Below are positions 44,632 to 54,333 of a stretch of 64,000 nucleotides of DNA, in pieces. The notes below the pieces were generated by a model, which saw only the letters and a program-made list of their open reading frames with translations, searched no databases and was not told the DNA's origin. The DNA comes from Clostridium uliginosum (GTDB taxonomy: Bacteria; Bacillota; Clostridia; Clostridiales; Clostridiaceae). A program made the translations under genes and the position numbers. The DNA is taken from positions 1 to 64,000 of the forward strand of contig NZ_FOMG01000005.1 of NCBI RefSeq assembly GCF_900112485.1, read 5' to 3'. Numbering within the stretch: position 1 is the stretch's first letter; each line of letters begins with the position of its first letter.

Positions 44632-45390
44632 ATGATTAAATTAGTATTAAATGGTTGTTCTGGGAAAATGGGTAAGGTCATTACTGAATGTGCTACTAAA
44701 TTTAAAAATTTAGAAATAGTTGCTGGTATAGATAAATTTCCTAGCCAAACTTCTTATCCTATATATGAAAATACACAAGATTTAGATATAGATTATGATG
44801 TTTTATTAGATTTTTCAAGAGCTGAAGCTTTACCTGCTTTAATAAGCTTAACAGAAAAAACTAAAAAGCCTTTAGTTATATGTTCAACTGGCTTTTCAAG
44901 TAACGACTTAGCTTTAATTGATGAAAAGAGTAAATCTCTTCCACTATTCCGTTCAGCTAACATGTCTCTTGGAATTAATTTAATAAATTCTTTATTAAGA
45001 AAAGTAACACCCCTTCTTTATGGTAACTATGATATTGAAATTATAGAAAAACACCATAATCAAAAGGTAGATGCTCCTAGTGGTACTGCAGTATTACTTG
45101 CAGATACAATTAAGGATTCTATAGAAGAAGAAACTAAGTTCGTCTATGGACGTTCTGGTTCATCTAAAAGAGAACAAAATGAGATTGGAATACATGCAAT
45201 TAGAGGTGGTTCTATTGTAGGAGATCATGATGTAATCTTTGCTGGAACTGGTGAAATAATAGAATTATCTCACAAAGCCATATCAAGAGAGGTATTTGCA
45301 ATCGGAGCATTAAAAGCTTGTGAATATATGGGCAATATATCTAATCCTGGGTTATATAACATGGACGATGTTATTGGTATAACTAAATAG
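44632..45390 (+). CDS. dapB: 4-hydroxy-tetrahydrodipicolinate reductase
   Basis: 252 residues. NAD(P)-binding [12 protein letters not shown] at the N-terminus, catalytic [15 protein letters not shown] (about 140-154) and [20 protein letters not shown] in the substrate domain. Produces tetrahydrodipicolinate, which DapH (55735) can then acetylate. Third gene of the operon, followed by a hairpin terminator. Confidence 0.97.
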   Translation: MIKLVLNGCSGKMGKVITECATKFKNLEIVAGIDKFPSQTSYPIYENTQDLDIDYDVLLDFSRAEALPALISLTEKTKKPLVICSTGFSSNDLALIDEKSKSLPLFRSANMSLGINLINSLLRKVTPLLYGNYDIEIIEKHHNQKVDAPSGTAVLLADTIKDSIEEETKFVYGRSGSSKREQNEIGIHAIRGGSIVGDHDVIFAGTGEIIELSHKAISREVFAIGALKACEYMGNISNPGLYNMDDVIGITK

Positions 45391-45430
45391 TATATTTAAT
45401 TCCTAATATAATATAAACTACACATAAATA

Positions 45431-45504
45431 AAGATAGAGATATGATTGACTCTAGATGCGAAGGTTAATTTCGTTAAGAGTTCTATCATATCTCTATTTT
45501 TAAT
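45431..45504 (+). terminator. Terminator of the asd-dapA-dapB operon, with extended inner stem
   Basis: Outer stem AGAGATATGAT / ATCATATCTCT followed by ATTTTT. The loop is unusually large and itself forms GACTCT / AGAGTT and a small GCGAAGGTTAATTTCGT hairpin. Confidence 0.8.
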
Positions 45505-45523
45505 AACTCATTTTTTAATAAAT

Positions 45524-45745
45524 GGCTATGTTTTTAAATAATGTTGATATTTTAATATAAAGGCGAACTGGCATTGAAATTTGCTTTGTAGAACTCTTAA
45601 TAAATATTGTCCTATTAATTACTTGTCACAATCTTTGATTGGGAGCATGCATTAATAGGACAATATTTATTTTAGAGTTCTTAAAGTGAATTCCATTGTC
45701 CATGAGCTTTATATTACAATGTCAACATTCACTTAAAACATAGCA
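45524..45745. mobile_element. Family 1 MITE-like element, 222 bp
   Basis: Left end GGCTATGTTTTTAAATAATG then TTGATATTTTAATATAAAG pairs with right end CTTTATATTACAATG then TCAACATTCACTTAAAACATAGC. Interior arms AGAACTCTTAATAAATATTG / CAATATTTATTTTAGAGTTC make a near full-length hairpin. The flanking 8-mers (TAATAAAT and AAATAGAT) agree at six of eight positions, consistent with a decayed duplication. It lies between the dapB and oppA terminators. Confidence 0.78.
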
Positions 45746-45769
45746 AAATAGATAAACTTTAAAAAGCAA

Positions 45770-45796
45770 AAAAGATCTCCTAGTGGAGACCTTTTT
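45770..45796 (-). terminator. Intrinsic terminator of the opp operon
   Basis: AAGGTCTCC / GGAGATCTT stem followed by TTTT on the minus strand, 11 bp after the oppA stop codon. Confidence 0.88.
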
Positions 45797-45806
45797 CTTT
45801 AAATTA

Positions 45807-47462
45807 TTATTTTCCTTCTATATATGCCTTATCAAAGTATATGAATCCAAGTGGTGATACATTAACATCTTTTACATAACTTTTAACACCTTTTACTTTT
45901 GAATTATAGTTTAAAGGTATTATAGGCATATCTTCCATTAATACATCTTCTGCTTGATGCATTAATTCAAATCTCTTTGTTGCATCTTGCTCTATCTTTG
46001 CTGCTTCAACTAACTTATCATATTTGGGATTATTATATCCAGCATCATTCATTCCAGAAGTGCTTTCCCACATATCTAAGAATGTCATAGGATCTATATA
46101 GTCAGCAGACCATGAATGTCTTCCTATTTGATATTGTTTTGCAGTTCTTGTAGTTTGGAATACTTTCCATTCTTGGCTTTGAAGTTCAACAGTTATTCCT
46201 AAATTTGTTTTCCACATATCTTGAAGTGCTTGAGCTAAATCTCCATTTGAACTATCAGGATTATATAGTACTACAAGAGTTGGGAAACCTTCTCCATTTG
46301 GATATCCAGCTTCAGCTAATAGCTTTTTAGCTTCTTCTAAATTACCTTCTGGTTTAAAATATTCTTTACTAGCAAAGTCTTTTCCATCTGGTCCTACAAT
46401 TCCCTTAGGAATAAGGCTATATGCAGGTTCTTGACCACCTTTAAGTACATTTTTAACTATTTGTGTTCTATCTATAGCATATGTTAATGCTTTTCTTACT
46501 TTTGCATCTTTTAAAGCTTTAGCAGCAGCTGGATCAATTGCATCAACTTTATCTGAGATATTTACTACAAAAAATCCAGTTCCTAAATTTTCAAACTTTG
46601 TAGCACTTCCATTAGCAAGTGCACCTTGAATTTCTGAAGCTGGAACAGTTTCTACCATATCAAAATCACCTGTTTGGAAACTAGCCCATGAAGATGTCTC
46701 TTCTGTAACTAATTTAATATTTAGCTTATCAAGCTTAACATTAGCTGCTCCATAATAATTTGAATTTTTATCTAATACTATTTGATCTTTTATTTTGTAG
46801 TCAGTCATTTTAAATGGACCATTTGAAACATAGGTTTCAGCCTTATTTGCCCATTCTGCATTTCCTTCAACTACAGCCTTGTTTACTGGGAAGTAACAAG
46901 GAAAAGCTGTTAATTCTACAAAATATGGACATGGATTAACTAAAGTAACTTCTAACGTATTTTCATCAGTAGCTTTAACACCAACACTATCTGCTGTTGC
47001 ATTGTTTAATCCTTTATTATAATCATCTGCACCTTTAATATATGTCATTTGATATGCATATTCAGCTGCTGTTTTTGGATTTAATACTCTTTTCCAAGCA
47101 TATTCAAAATCATTAGCTGTAAGTGCATCTCCGTTTGACCACTTAGCATCTTTTTTTAAATGGAATGTATAAACTTTTCCATCTGCTGATAAATCATAGC
47201 TTTCTGCTATTCCAGGTGTTGCCTTATTGTTTTTATCTAATTTATAAAGACCTTCAAAAAGATTTACTATTACTGTACCACTATCTACAGCTGCAGTTAA
47301 TGCTGGATCTAGTGTCTTTGGATCTGCTCCTAAATTATAAGTCATAGCTTTACCATTTGCACCTGACTTATTAGATGCACCTCCACAGCCTGTTAAAACT
47401 GAAACTCCTAAAGTTAATGCTAAAGCCATTGAGCATAACTTTTTAAGTTTACTTATTTTCAT
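45807..47462 (-). CDS. oppA: Oligopeptide ABC transporter substrate-binding lipoprotein (second copy)
   Basis: 551-residue SBP family 5 lipoprotein. The signal peptide MKISKLKKLCSMALALTLG leads to the lipobox LTGC. The frame is open to 47510, but the ATG at 47462 is preceded by GGGGGAAA and starts the signal peptide. Core motifs include DPKTLDPALTAAVDSGT and WSNGDALTANDFEYAWKRVL. Captures peptides outside the membrane and delivers them to OppBC. It is last in the oppBCDF-oppA unit and closely similar to the protein at 51960-53633. Confidence 0.95.
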   Translation of the reverse strand: MKISKLKKLCSMALALTLGVSVLTGCGGASNKSGANGKAMTYNLGADPKTLDPALTAAVDSGTVIVNLFEGLYKLDKNNKATPGIAESYDLSADGKVYTFHLKKDAKWSNGDALTANDFEYAWKRVLNPKTAAEYAYQMTYIKGADDYNKGLNNATADSVGVKATDENTLEVTLVNPCPYFVELTAFPCYFPVNKAVVEGNAEWANKAETYVSNGPFKMTDYKIKDQIVLDKNSNYYGAANVKLDKLNIKLVTEETSSWASFQTGDFDMVETVPASEIQGALANGSATKFENLGTGFFVVNISDKVDAIDPAAAKALKDAKVRKALTYAIDRTQIVKNVLKGGQEPAYSLIPKGIVGPDGKDFASKEYFKPEGNLEEAKKLLAEAGYPNGEGFPTLVVLYNPDSSNGDLAQALQDMWKTNLGITVELQSQEWKVFQTTRTAKQYQIGRHSWSADYIDPMTFLDMWESTSGMNDAGYNNPKYDKLVEAAKIEQDATKRFELMHQAEDVLMEDMPIIPLNYNSKVKGVKSYVKDVNVSPLGFIYFDKAYIEGK

Positions 47463-47518
47463 TATTATTTCCCCCTTAAATTTGATTTTATAATTATTTG
47501 CACTTAGCAAAATATTAT

Positions 47519-48499
47519 TTAATCATAAAGATGACATGCTACAAAATGTCCTGGTTTAACTTCTTTTAATTCTGGATCAATTTCCTTGCAAATTGGTTTT
47601 GCATATTTACATCTACCTTCGAATCTACAACCAGGTGGTGGATCTATTGGAGAAGGAATATCTCCTTCTAATATTATTCTATTATTATTCTTTGAAGCAT
47701 CTGGATCTGGTATTGGAACTGCTGAAAGTAGTGCTTGCGTATAAGGATGCATAGCTTCTGAATATACTTTATTACTTTCTCCCTTTTCTACCATTCTTCC
47801 AAGATACATAACTCCAATATGAGTTGATATATGCTTAACCATTGAAAGGTCATGTGCAATAAAAAGATAAGTTAATCCTAATTCTTCTTGAAGCTCTTCA
47901 AGCATATTTATAACTTGAGCTTGAATTGAAACATCAAGAGCTGATATTGGTTCATCACATACAATCAAAGATGGTTGAACAGCCAAAGCTCTAGCAATAC
48001 CTATTCTTTGTCTTTGACCACCTGAGAACTCATGAGGATATCTATTAATGTGATCACTTGCAAGACCAACTTTTGATAAAAGACTTCTAATTCTTTCTGT
48101 CCTTGCTTCTCCTGAATATAAATTATGGACATCTATAGCTTCTCCAATGATATCTCCAACTGTCATTCTTGGATTTAATGATGCATATGGATCTTGAAAT
48201 ATCATTTGTAATTCTTTTCTAAGTGGAACCATCTCTTTAATAGAATAATTAGTTATATCTTTTCCATTAAATATTATTTGTCCTGATGTTGGAGTATAAA
48301 GCTTTAATATTGTCCTTCCAGTAGTTGTCTTTCCACATCCAGATTCACCTACTAATCCTAAAGTTTCTCCTTTGTTTATTGTAAAAGAAACTCTATCTAC
48401 TGCCTTAACATAGCTTGTACCTTTAAATAAGCCCTTACTAACAGGAAAGTATTTACATAAATCTTTTATTTCTAAAATTACTTCCTTTTTATCTTCCAC
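47519..48499 (-). CDS. oppF: Oligopeptide ABC transporter ATP-binding protein OppF
   Basis: 326 residues: Walker A GESGCGKTT, signature SGGQRQRIGIARAL, Walker B LIVCDEPISALD, and the C-terminal oligo_HPY extension with the cysteine-containing PPPGCRFEGRCKYAKPICKE that in relatives holds an Fe-S cluster. Energises peptide uptake with OppD. Its ATG overlaps the OppD stop by one base, so they are translationally coupled. Confidence 0.96.
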   Translation of the reverse strand: MEDKKEVILEIKDLCKYFPVSKGLFKGTSYVKAVDRVSFTINKGETLGLVGESGCGKTTTGRTILKLYTPTSGQIIFNGKDITNYSIKEMVPLRKELQMIFQDPYASLNPRMTVGDIIGEAIDVHNLYSGEARTERIRSLLSKVGLASDHINRYPHEFSGGQRQRIGIARALAVQPSLIVCDEPISALDVSIQAQVINMLEELQEELGLTYLFIAHDLSMVKHISTHIGVMYLGRMVEKGESNKVYSEAMHPYTQALLSAVPIPDPDASKNNNRIILEGDIPSPIDPPPGCRFEGRCKYAKPICKEIDPELKEVKPGHFVACHLYD

Positions 48500-49506
48500 T
48501 ATTTTTCCCTCCTTATAGGTGATTCAACTTTTGGTGCATCTTCATGGCATAACCAACATGCAACCTTATGCTTTTCTCCTACTTCAAATTGTGGAGGTTG
48601 TTTTTGAAGACAAATCCTCATCGCATATTCACATCTAGCAGCAAATGGGCATCCAACTGGTGGCATTAATAAATCTGGTGGTTGTCCTTCAATTGGCTTA
48701 AGTTTTTCCTTTGTATTTTCCTTAGGATTTGGAACGCTTCTTAAAAGTCCCCAAGTATAAGGATGTCTTCCTCTATAGAATATATCTTCACTAGAACCTG
48801 TTTCTACTATTATTCCACCATACATTACATTAATTCTACTACAAAGGTCTGCAACTACTCCTAAATCATGAGTGATTAATATAATTGAAGTATTAAGCTT
48901 GTCCTTTAAATCCTTCATTAAATCAAGGATTTGAGCTTGAATTGTAACATCTAATGCTGTTGTTGGTTCATCTGCAATAATAAGCTTTGGCTCACAAATT
49001 AAACTCATAGCTATCATTGCTCTTTGTCTCATACCACCTGAAAATTCATGAGGATACTGTTTCATTCTCTTTTCAGGACTAGGTATACCAACTAACCCAA
49101 GCATTTTAATAGCTTCTTTTTTAGCTTCTGATCTACTGATTGATCTATGTTTTAATAAAGGTTCCATTAATTGATCCCCTATTGTATAAACTGGATTTAA
49201 TGATGTCATAGGATCTTGAAATATCATTCCTATATCATTTCCTCTAATAGCTTCCATTTCAGATTCTTTAACATTTGAAATGTCTTTACCATCAAAATGT
49301 ATTTCACCGCCTGCAAGTCTTCCGTTATCAGCCAATAATCTCATAATTGACATCATAGTAACACTCTTACCGCAGCCTGATTCTCCAACTATTCCTAATG
49401 CTTCTCCCTTTTCCAAATAAAAAGATACACCTCTTACTGCATGTACTTCACCTACATTGGTTTTAAAGGAGGTTTCTAAATTTTTTACTTCTAATAAATT
49501 TTCCAT
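48499..49506 (-). CDS. oppD: Oligopeptide ABC transporter ATP-binding protein OppD
   Basis: 335 residues: Walker A GESGCGKS, signature SGGMRQRAMIAMSL, Walker B LIIADEPTTALD, and C-terminal PVGCPFAARCEYAMRICLQK with the family cysteines. Partner of OppF in the OppBCDF importer. SD AGGAGG precedes the ATG; 14 bp after oppC. Confidence 0.96.
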   Translation of the reverse strand: MENLLEVKNLETSFKTNVGEVHAVRGVSFYLEKGEALGIVGESGCGKSVTMMSIMRLLADNGRLAGGEIHFDGKDISNVKESEMEAIRGNDIGMIFQDPMTSLNPVYTIGDQLMEPLLKHRSISRSEAKKEAIKMLGLVGIPSPEKRMKQYPHEFSGGMRQRAMIAMSLICEPKLIIADEPTTALDVTIQAQILDLMKDLKDKLNTSIILITHDLGVVADLCSRINVMYGGIIVETGSSEDIFYRGRHPYTWGLLRSVPNPKENTKEKLKPIEGQPPDLLMPPVGCPFAARCEYAMRICLQKQPPQFEVGEKHKVACWLCHEDAPKVESPIRREK

Positions 49507-49520
49507 TATCTATTCTCCTC

Positions 49521-50465
49521 CTATCTCTTATTCTTTGGATCTAATGCATCGCTTAATCCATCACCAAAAAGATTAAATGCTAATATAATTAAACAAATCA
49601 TTAACGATGGGAATAATAATTGATAAGGATATTGGTAAATAGCCTTCATTGCTTCATTAGCTAATGTACCTAATGATGCTTTTGGTGGGATAAGTCCAAG
49701 TCCTATGAAGCTTAAAAATGCTTCAGTAAAGATAGCTTGAGGTATTAATAATGTCATCGTAACCATTATTGACCCAATACAGTTTGGTATTAAATGTCTT
49801 ATTAAAATTCTAGTGTTTGAAGCTCCTAATGCCTTTGCTGCAAGAACAAATTCTTGTTGCTTTAATTGAAGTACATCACCTCTAACTATTCTCGCCATAC
49901 CTATCCAATATGATATAGAAAGCGCTAACACAATTGTTGATAGTCCACTTCCACCACTTCCTGGTTTATTTAAAATAGCCATTAAGATTATTACATATAT
50001 AGTTAATGGAATTGAATATAATACATCAACTATTCTCATTAATATGTTATCTACTCTTCCACCTGAAAATCCTGATATACCACCATATAATACCCCAATA
50101 AATAAGTTTATTATTGCAGCTGCAATACCTATTATTAAAGAATATCTAGCTCCGTAAAATACTCTAACAAATATATCTCTTCCTAATTGGTCTGTTCCAA
50201 ACCAATGTTCTGAAGAAGGGCTTAAATTAGCTGTTCCTAAACTTGTTTCTGAATAACTAAATGATGATGTCATAGGAATCAAAATAGAAGCCGCTACTAT
50301 TACTATTATTGCTATTAATGATATTAATGCCATCTTATTGCTTTTTAATCTATTCCATGCATCCTTCCAATAACCAATACTAGGTCTAACTATAACGTCA
50401 ACCTTTTTTTCTTCTTCAGTTAGAGGAGTAAATAAGTCCTTTTCTAAGTTTATTTTTTGTTCCAT
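49521..50465 (-). CDS. oppC: Oligopeptide ABC transporter permease OppC
   Basis: 314 residues. The cytoplasmic N-terminal OppC_N segment precedes about six membrane helices. EAA-loop QEFVLAAKALGASNTRILIR contacts the ATPases; HWFGTDQLGRDIFVRVFYGA is a family hallmark. Forms the transmembrane pathway with OppB, encoded 13 bp upstream. Confidence 0.96.
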   Translation of the reverse strand: MEQKINLEKDLFTPLTEEEKKVDVIVRPSIGYWKDAWNRLKSNKMALISLIAIIVIVAASILIPMTSSFSYSETSLGTANLSPSSEHWFGTDQLGRDIFVRVFYGARYSLIIGIAAAIINLFIGVLYGGISGFSGGRVDNILMRIVDVLYSIPLTIYVIILMAILNKPGSGGSGLSTIVLALSISYWIGMARIVRGDVLQLKQQEFVLAAKALGASNTRILIRHLIPNCIGSIMVTMTLLIPQAIFTEAFLSFIGLGLIPPKASLGTLANEAMKAIYQYPYQLLFPSLMICLIILAFNLFGDGLSDALDPKNKR

Positions 50466-50478
50466 AATCTCTCCCCCT

Positions 50479-51405
50479 CTAAGCCTCTACGTTTTCTAAT
50501 TTTATTCTTGGGTCAATTACTACATACATTATATCAACTATGAAATTAAGCATTATTAGTATTGTACAATAAAACACTGTAACACCTAGTAACATAGTAT
50601 AATCTCTATTTGTAACTGACTGAATGAATTCATTTCCCAAACCTGGAATTGCAAATATTTTTTCCACAACAAAACTTCCTGTTAGAATACTTGCTATTAA
50701 CGGTCCAATATATGTAACTATTGGAATCAATGAATTTCTTAATGCATGTTTTAAGATAACTTTTCTTCCATTTAATCCTTTTGCTTTTGCTGTTCTTATA
50801 TAATCAGCTTTCAAAACATCTAATAACTTATTTCTTGTAAGTCTTGTAATAAATGCCATTGATCCCAATGACAATGCTATAACAGGCATTATATAATGTT
50901 TCCAACTACTGAATCCTGTAGCCGGTAATAACCTTAAATTAACAGTTAAAAAGTATATAAGCACAGCTCCTATTACAAAGCTTGGTATAGTAATACCTAA
51001 AGTAACTAAAAGCATAATTAATGAATCTGCCCACTTACCTTTTTTAAGTGCTGCAATAATTCCAAAACCTACTCCTACAAGTACTGATGAAGCTACACTT
51101 ACCAATCCAACTTTTGCTGATGCTGGAAACGAATATGAAATAGTTTCTGACACTCTTCTGCCTTTAAATGTCATTGACTCTCCTAAATCTCCTTTAAGTA
51201 AGTTTTTCATGTACATTGCATATTGTTCTCCTAGCGATTTGTCCATACCATATTTGGCTTCCATATTAGCTCTAATCTCAGGTGTCAATTTATCACTATC
51301 AAATGGGCCACCTGGCATAAGTCTCATTAGAAAAAATGTTAACGTTATTACAACCCATATTGTTAATATACTTGCAAACAATCTTTTCCCAATATATTTT
51401 AGCAT
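50479..51405 (-). CDS. oppB: Oligopeptide ABC transporter permease OppB
   Basis: 308 residues. N-terminal ABC-permease signature YIGKRLFASILTIWVVITLT and EAA loop DYIRTAKAKGLNGRKVILKH. Six membrane helices. First gene of the oppBCDF-oppA unit, with its own strong promoter at 51464-51491 and SD GGGAGAG. The first oppA copy upstream is separated from it by a terminator. Confidence 0.96.
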   Translation of the reverse strand: MLKYIGKRLFASILTIWVVITLTFFLMRLMPGGPFDSDKLTPEIRANMEAKYGMDKSLGEQYAMYMKNLLKGDLGESMTFKGRRVSETISYSFPASAKVGLVSVASSVLVGVGFGIIAALKKGKWADSLIMLLVTLGITIPSFVIGAVLIYFLTVNLRLLPATGFSSWKHYIMPVIALSLGSMAFITRLTRNKLLDVLKADYIRTAKAKGLNGRKVILKHALRNSLIPIVTYIGPLIASILTGSFVVEKIFAIPGLGNEFIQSVTNRDYTMLLGVTVFYCTILIMLNFIVDIMYVVIDPRIKLENVEA

Positions 51406-51463
51406 GTTCCACTCTCCCTTTTTACAAAATTCGATCCTTCAATTTAAATTTACTTATTTAATA

Positions 51464-51491
51464 ATTATATAATAATATTAAATTTTGTCAA
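51464..51491 (-). promoter_or_regulatory. Promoter of oppBCDF
   Basis: TTGACA (51491-51486), 16-bp spacer, TATAAT (51469-51464). Both hexamers are perfect. Confidence 0.82.
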
Positions 51492-51891
51492 TAAATCCTA
51501 AGTATTCAGCCCCTTTAGTTAACAATGTAATAATATGAAGTTGACAATTTTATGGTAGCTCGTCCCCTGTATTTCTGCCAGATACATGTGTATTTTAATT
51601 ATTGATTTACTATTTTTATTCTGTTATTATTGACATACTATTTCCATTTTTTCATATTTATTAAAAAACATATTATTATTTGCCGATTTACTATACAATC
51701 TATCAATTTTACAAAATTATCTACATTATTGATGTACATAATAATACTAATTATATAAGCATTTATATATTAGTGTTATTAACTATTTTCTTATTTGTAT
51801 AATTAAATATGATCCTTATTATTATAAAACTACAAATACCCTACTAATTATTCTGAATAATAATATAGAAATTAATTGCATAAAACAAACC

Positions 51892-51950
51892 AAAAAAATT
51901 GCTTCAAAATATATAGATTTATCATCTATATATTTATTGAAGCAATTTTT
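51892..51950 (-). terminator. Long hairpin terminator after first oppA
   Basis: AATTGCTTCAATAAATATAT and its complement enclose a short loop, followed by TTTTTTT on the minus strand. Confidence 0.88.
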
Positions 51951-51959
51951 ATAATTTTT

Positions 51960-53633
51960 TTATTTTCCTTCTATATATGCTTTATCAAAATATATAAATC
52001 CTAATGGTGATACTCTAACATCTTTTACATAACTCTTTACACCTTTTACTGAAACATAATAGTATAAAGGAACTATTGGCATATCCTCCATTAGTACATC
52101 TTCTGCTTTATGCATTAAGTCAATTCTCTTAGTAGCATCTTGTTCTACTTTTGCACCTTGAAGTAATTTATCATATTCAGGGCTCTTATATTTAGCAACA
52201 TTTAATCCTGAAGTACTTTGCCACATTTCTAAGAATGTCATTGGATCTACATAATCTCCAAGCCATGCATGTCTTCCAATTTCATATTTTCCGTCTGTTC
52301 TTGTCTTTTGGAATACTTTCCATTCTTGACTTTGAAGTTCAACTGTAATTCCTAAGTTGTTCTTCCACATATCTTGTAGTGCTTGCGCAATATCTCCATT
52401 TCCACTTTCTGGGTTATAAGTTGCTATTAATGTTGGAAATCCTTTTCCATCGGGGTATCCAGCTTCAGCTAATAGTTTCTTAGCTTCTTCTATATTAGCT
52501 TTAGGTGAAAAATATTCTTTTTGTGCAAAATCTTTTCCATCTGGTCCTGGAATTCCTTCAGCCACAAAACTATGTGCAGGAATTTGTCCCCCTTTAGTTA
52601 TATTTTCAACAATTGAAGGTCTATCTACAGCAAGATTTAGAGCTTTTCTTACTCTTGAATCACTTAAAACTTTAGCTGCTTCTGGATCAATAGCTGATAC
52701 TTTGTCTTTATCAAGATTTAACACATAGAAATAAGTTCCTAAAGCTTTAAACGCTGTTGCAGTTCCATCTTTTAATGCTGTTTGAGTTTCTGAATTCGGA
52801 ACAACATCTACCATGTCAAAATCTCCAGTTTTATAACTTGCCCAAGCAGAAGTTTCTTCTGTAACAAGTTTCATATTTACTTTATCAAGTTTAACATTAT
52901 CTTTACCATAATAGTTTTCATTTTTTTCTAATACTATTTGATCTTTAATTTTATAATCGGTCATTTTAAAAGGTCCATTTGAAATATAAGTTTCAGCTTT
53001 AAGTGCCCATTCTGAATTATTTTCAACTAATGCCTTATTAACTGGGAAGTAACAAGGGAAAGCTGTTAATTCTAAGAAGTATGAACACGGCTCAGCTAAT
53101 GTAACTTCTAATGTTTTGTCGTCAATTGCTTTAACTCCAACATCATCTGCAGTTGCTTTAACTCCTGTTTCTTTAACTACTTTGCCTTGATTATATTCAT
53201 TAGCATTTTTCAAATATGACATTTGATATGCATATTCTGCTGCAGTAGTTGGATTTAATACCCTTTTCCAAGCATATTCAAAATCTCCTGCTTTAACAGT
53301 ATCTCCATTTGACCATTTACTATCTCTTAAATGAAAAGTATATACTGTTCCGTCTTTAGATACATCCCACTTTTCTGCTACCCCTGCAATTGCTTTATCT
53401 TTTTCATCTAATTTGCATAATCCTTCAAAAGTATTTGATACTACTATTGCTCCATCAACAGATGCATTTAGGGCTGGATCTAAAGTTTTTGGATCTGCAT
53501 TTAAGTTATAAGTAAGAACTTGAGCTTTTGCTGTTGTTTTGTTAGCTGAGCCACCACAACCTACTAAAACTGACATCCCTAAAGTTAAAGCTAAAGTTAC
53601 AGCACACAACTTTTTAAGTTTACTCTTTTTCAT
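51960..53633 (-). CDS. oppA: Oligopeptide ABC transporter substrate-binding lipoprotein (first copy)
   Basis: 557-residue SBP family 5 lipoprotein: signal peptide MKKSKLKKLCAVTLALTLG, lipobox LVGC. Collinear with the copy at 45807-47462 (same DPKTLDPALNASVDG, GDFEYAWKRVLNPTTAAEYA and identical YVKDV-VSPLGFIYFDKAYIEGK tail). It has a few extra residues near 150 (KETGVKATADDVGVKAIDDK), which look like a local duplication of the VGVKA unit. It has a separate terminator, so it is expressed apart from oppBCDF. SD AAGGGGG. Confidence 0.95.
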   Translation of the reverse strand: MKKSKLKKLCAVTLALTLGMSVLVGCGGSANKTTAKAQVLTYNLNADPKTLDPALNASVDGAIVVSNTFEGLCKLDEKDKAIAGVAEKWDVSKDGTVYTFHLRDSKWSNGDTVKAGDFEYAWKRVLNPTTAAEYAYQMSYLKNANEYNQGKVVKETGVKATADDVGVKAIDDKTLEVTLAEPCSYFLELTAFPCYFPVNKALVENNSEWALKAETYISNGPFKMTDYKIKDQIVLEKNENYYGKDNVKLDKVNMKLVTEETSAWASYKTGDFDMVDVVPNSETQTALKDGTATAFKALGTYFYVLNLDKDKVSAIDPEAAKVLSDSRVRKALNLAVDRPSIVENITKGGQIPAHSFVAEGIPGPDGKDFAQKEYFSPKANIEEAKKLLAEAGYPDGKGFPTLIATYNPESGNGDIAQALQDMWKNNLGITVELQSQEWKVFQKTRTDGKYEIGRHAWLGDYVDPMTFLEMWQSTSGLNVAKYKSPEYDKLLQGAKVEQDATKRIDLMHKAEDVLMEDMPIVPLYYYVSVKGVKSYVKDVRVSPLGFIYFDKAYIEGK

Positions 53634-53658
53634 ATTTAATTATTCCCCCTTCTTTATT

Positions 53659-53884
53659 TAAGGTATATTCAAAAAATAATAATTAAGTCCACTAGTTTAT
53701 TTTGCGTCATACTGTGTCATCTAAAGCAACCCCGAGTATGTTGTGATTTTCCTTCACCCTTTACCCTTACACAAAGTAAATCTTTTCAGGTGGAGTTTTA
53801 TACTCCAGATCAATTTAGTTTAACTTATCTTAAGACAAAATATACGTCGTATCTTTAACTTATTATTTTCTTTTATATGCCTAT
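53659..53884. repeat. Family 2 repeat, long copy (226 bp)
   Basis: TTAAGGTATATTC and TATATGCCTA ends. Inner arms TTATTTTGCGTCATACTG and AAAATATACGTCGTATC. The block ACTCCAGATCAATTTAG, TTTAACTTATCTTAAGAC is the reverse complement of the interior of the copy at 36750-36975. It lies in the 5' region of oppA copy 1. Confidence 0.78.
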
Positions 53885-54172
53885 CTGACATGATAATTGT
53901 ATTTACTAAAGTAGTTACAAAATTGTCAATATCATTTTTTAACTTTTATTGCTTAATATTTATTATATTATATAATATTCCAAGATTTTGTCAACAGATG
54001 CTTTTATTTTTCGCCTGTTCATTAACAGTTTTATAATATCAATATGATAAAAAAGCACTTCATTTACTAAAAATTACATCAAAAATGGTATATTTAGTAA
54101 TATAATTTGCTCGAATTTATAATTTTAATAAAAAAATACATTAAACATTTAATTTAAATATAGGCTATGTTT

Positions 54173-54260
54173 TAAAATAGTATTGATATTTTAATATAAG
54201 GCACATTTCACAGTCCATGAGCTTTATATTACAATATCAACATTTACTTAAAACATAGCC
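54173..54260. mobile_element. Family 1 MITE-like element, 88 bp, with 8-bp target duplication
   Basis: GGCTATGTTTTAAAATAGTA then TTGATATTTTAATATAAGG pairs with CTTTATATTACAATATCAAC then ATTTACTTAAAACATAGCC. Flanked by perfect direct repeat TAAATATA (54165-54172 and 54261-54268). An internal deletion derivative of the 222-bp form. Confidence 0.9.
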
Positions 54261-54294
54261 TAAATATAAATATTTAACGTAAATTAATTTTTTA

Positions 54295-54333
54295 TAAGGC
54301 ATACTGACTTATTATTTATTTTAATATGCCTAA
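54295..54333. repeat. Family 2 repeat, minimal copy overlapping a gene end
   Basis: TAAGGCATACTGACTTATTA and AATATGCCTAA ends. On the minus strand this end encodes the last residues LGILK and the stop of the aminotransferase gene. Confidence 0.65.

Larger units (their letters stand above)
51406..51959. other. 554-bp intergenic region between oppA copy 1 and oppB
   Basis: Contains the oppB promoter and, at the other end, the terminator of the first oppA. The middle (about 51500-51890) is AT-rich with one short G/C-richer stretch near 51555-51590 (GGTAGCTCGTCCCCTGTATT); no gene or motif was recognised there. Confidence 0.5.
53634..54315. other. 682-bp repeat-rich intergenic region
   Basis: Holds three repeats: a long family 2 copy (53659-53884), a family 1 MITE (54173-54260) and a short family 2 copy (54295-54333). 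Between 53885 and 54164 it is AT-rich and contains a TTGACA on the minus strand near 53918 that may belong to the oppA promoter, although no good -10 follows at standard spacing. Confidence 0.6.

Noticed and set aside
53885..53925. Promoter for oppA copy 1 from TTGACA near 53918
   Set aside because: No acceptable -10 hexamer occurs at 16-18 bp spacing, so it was not listed as a feature.
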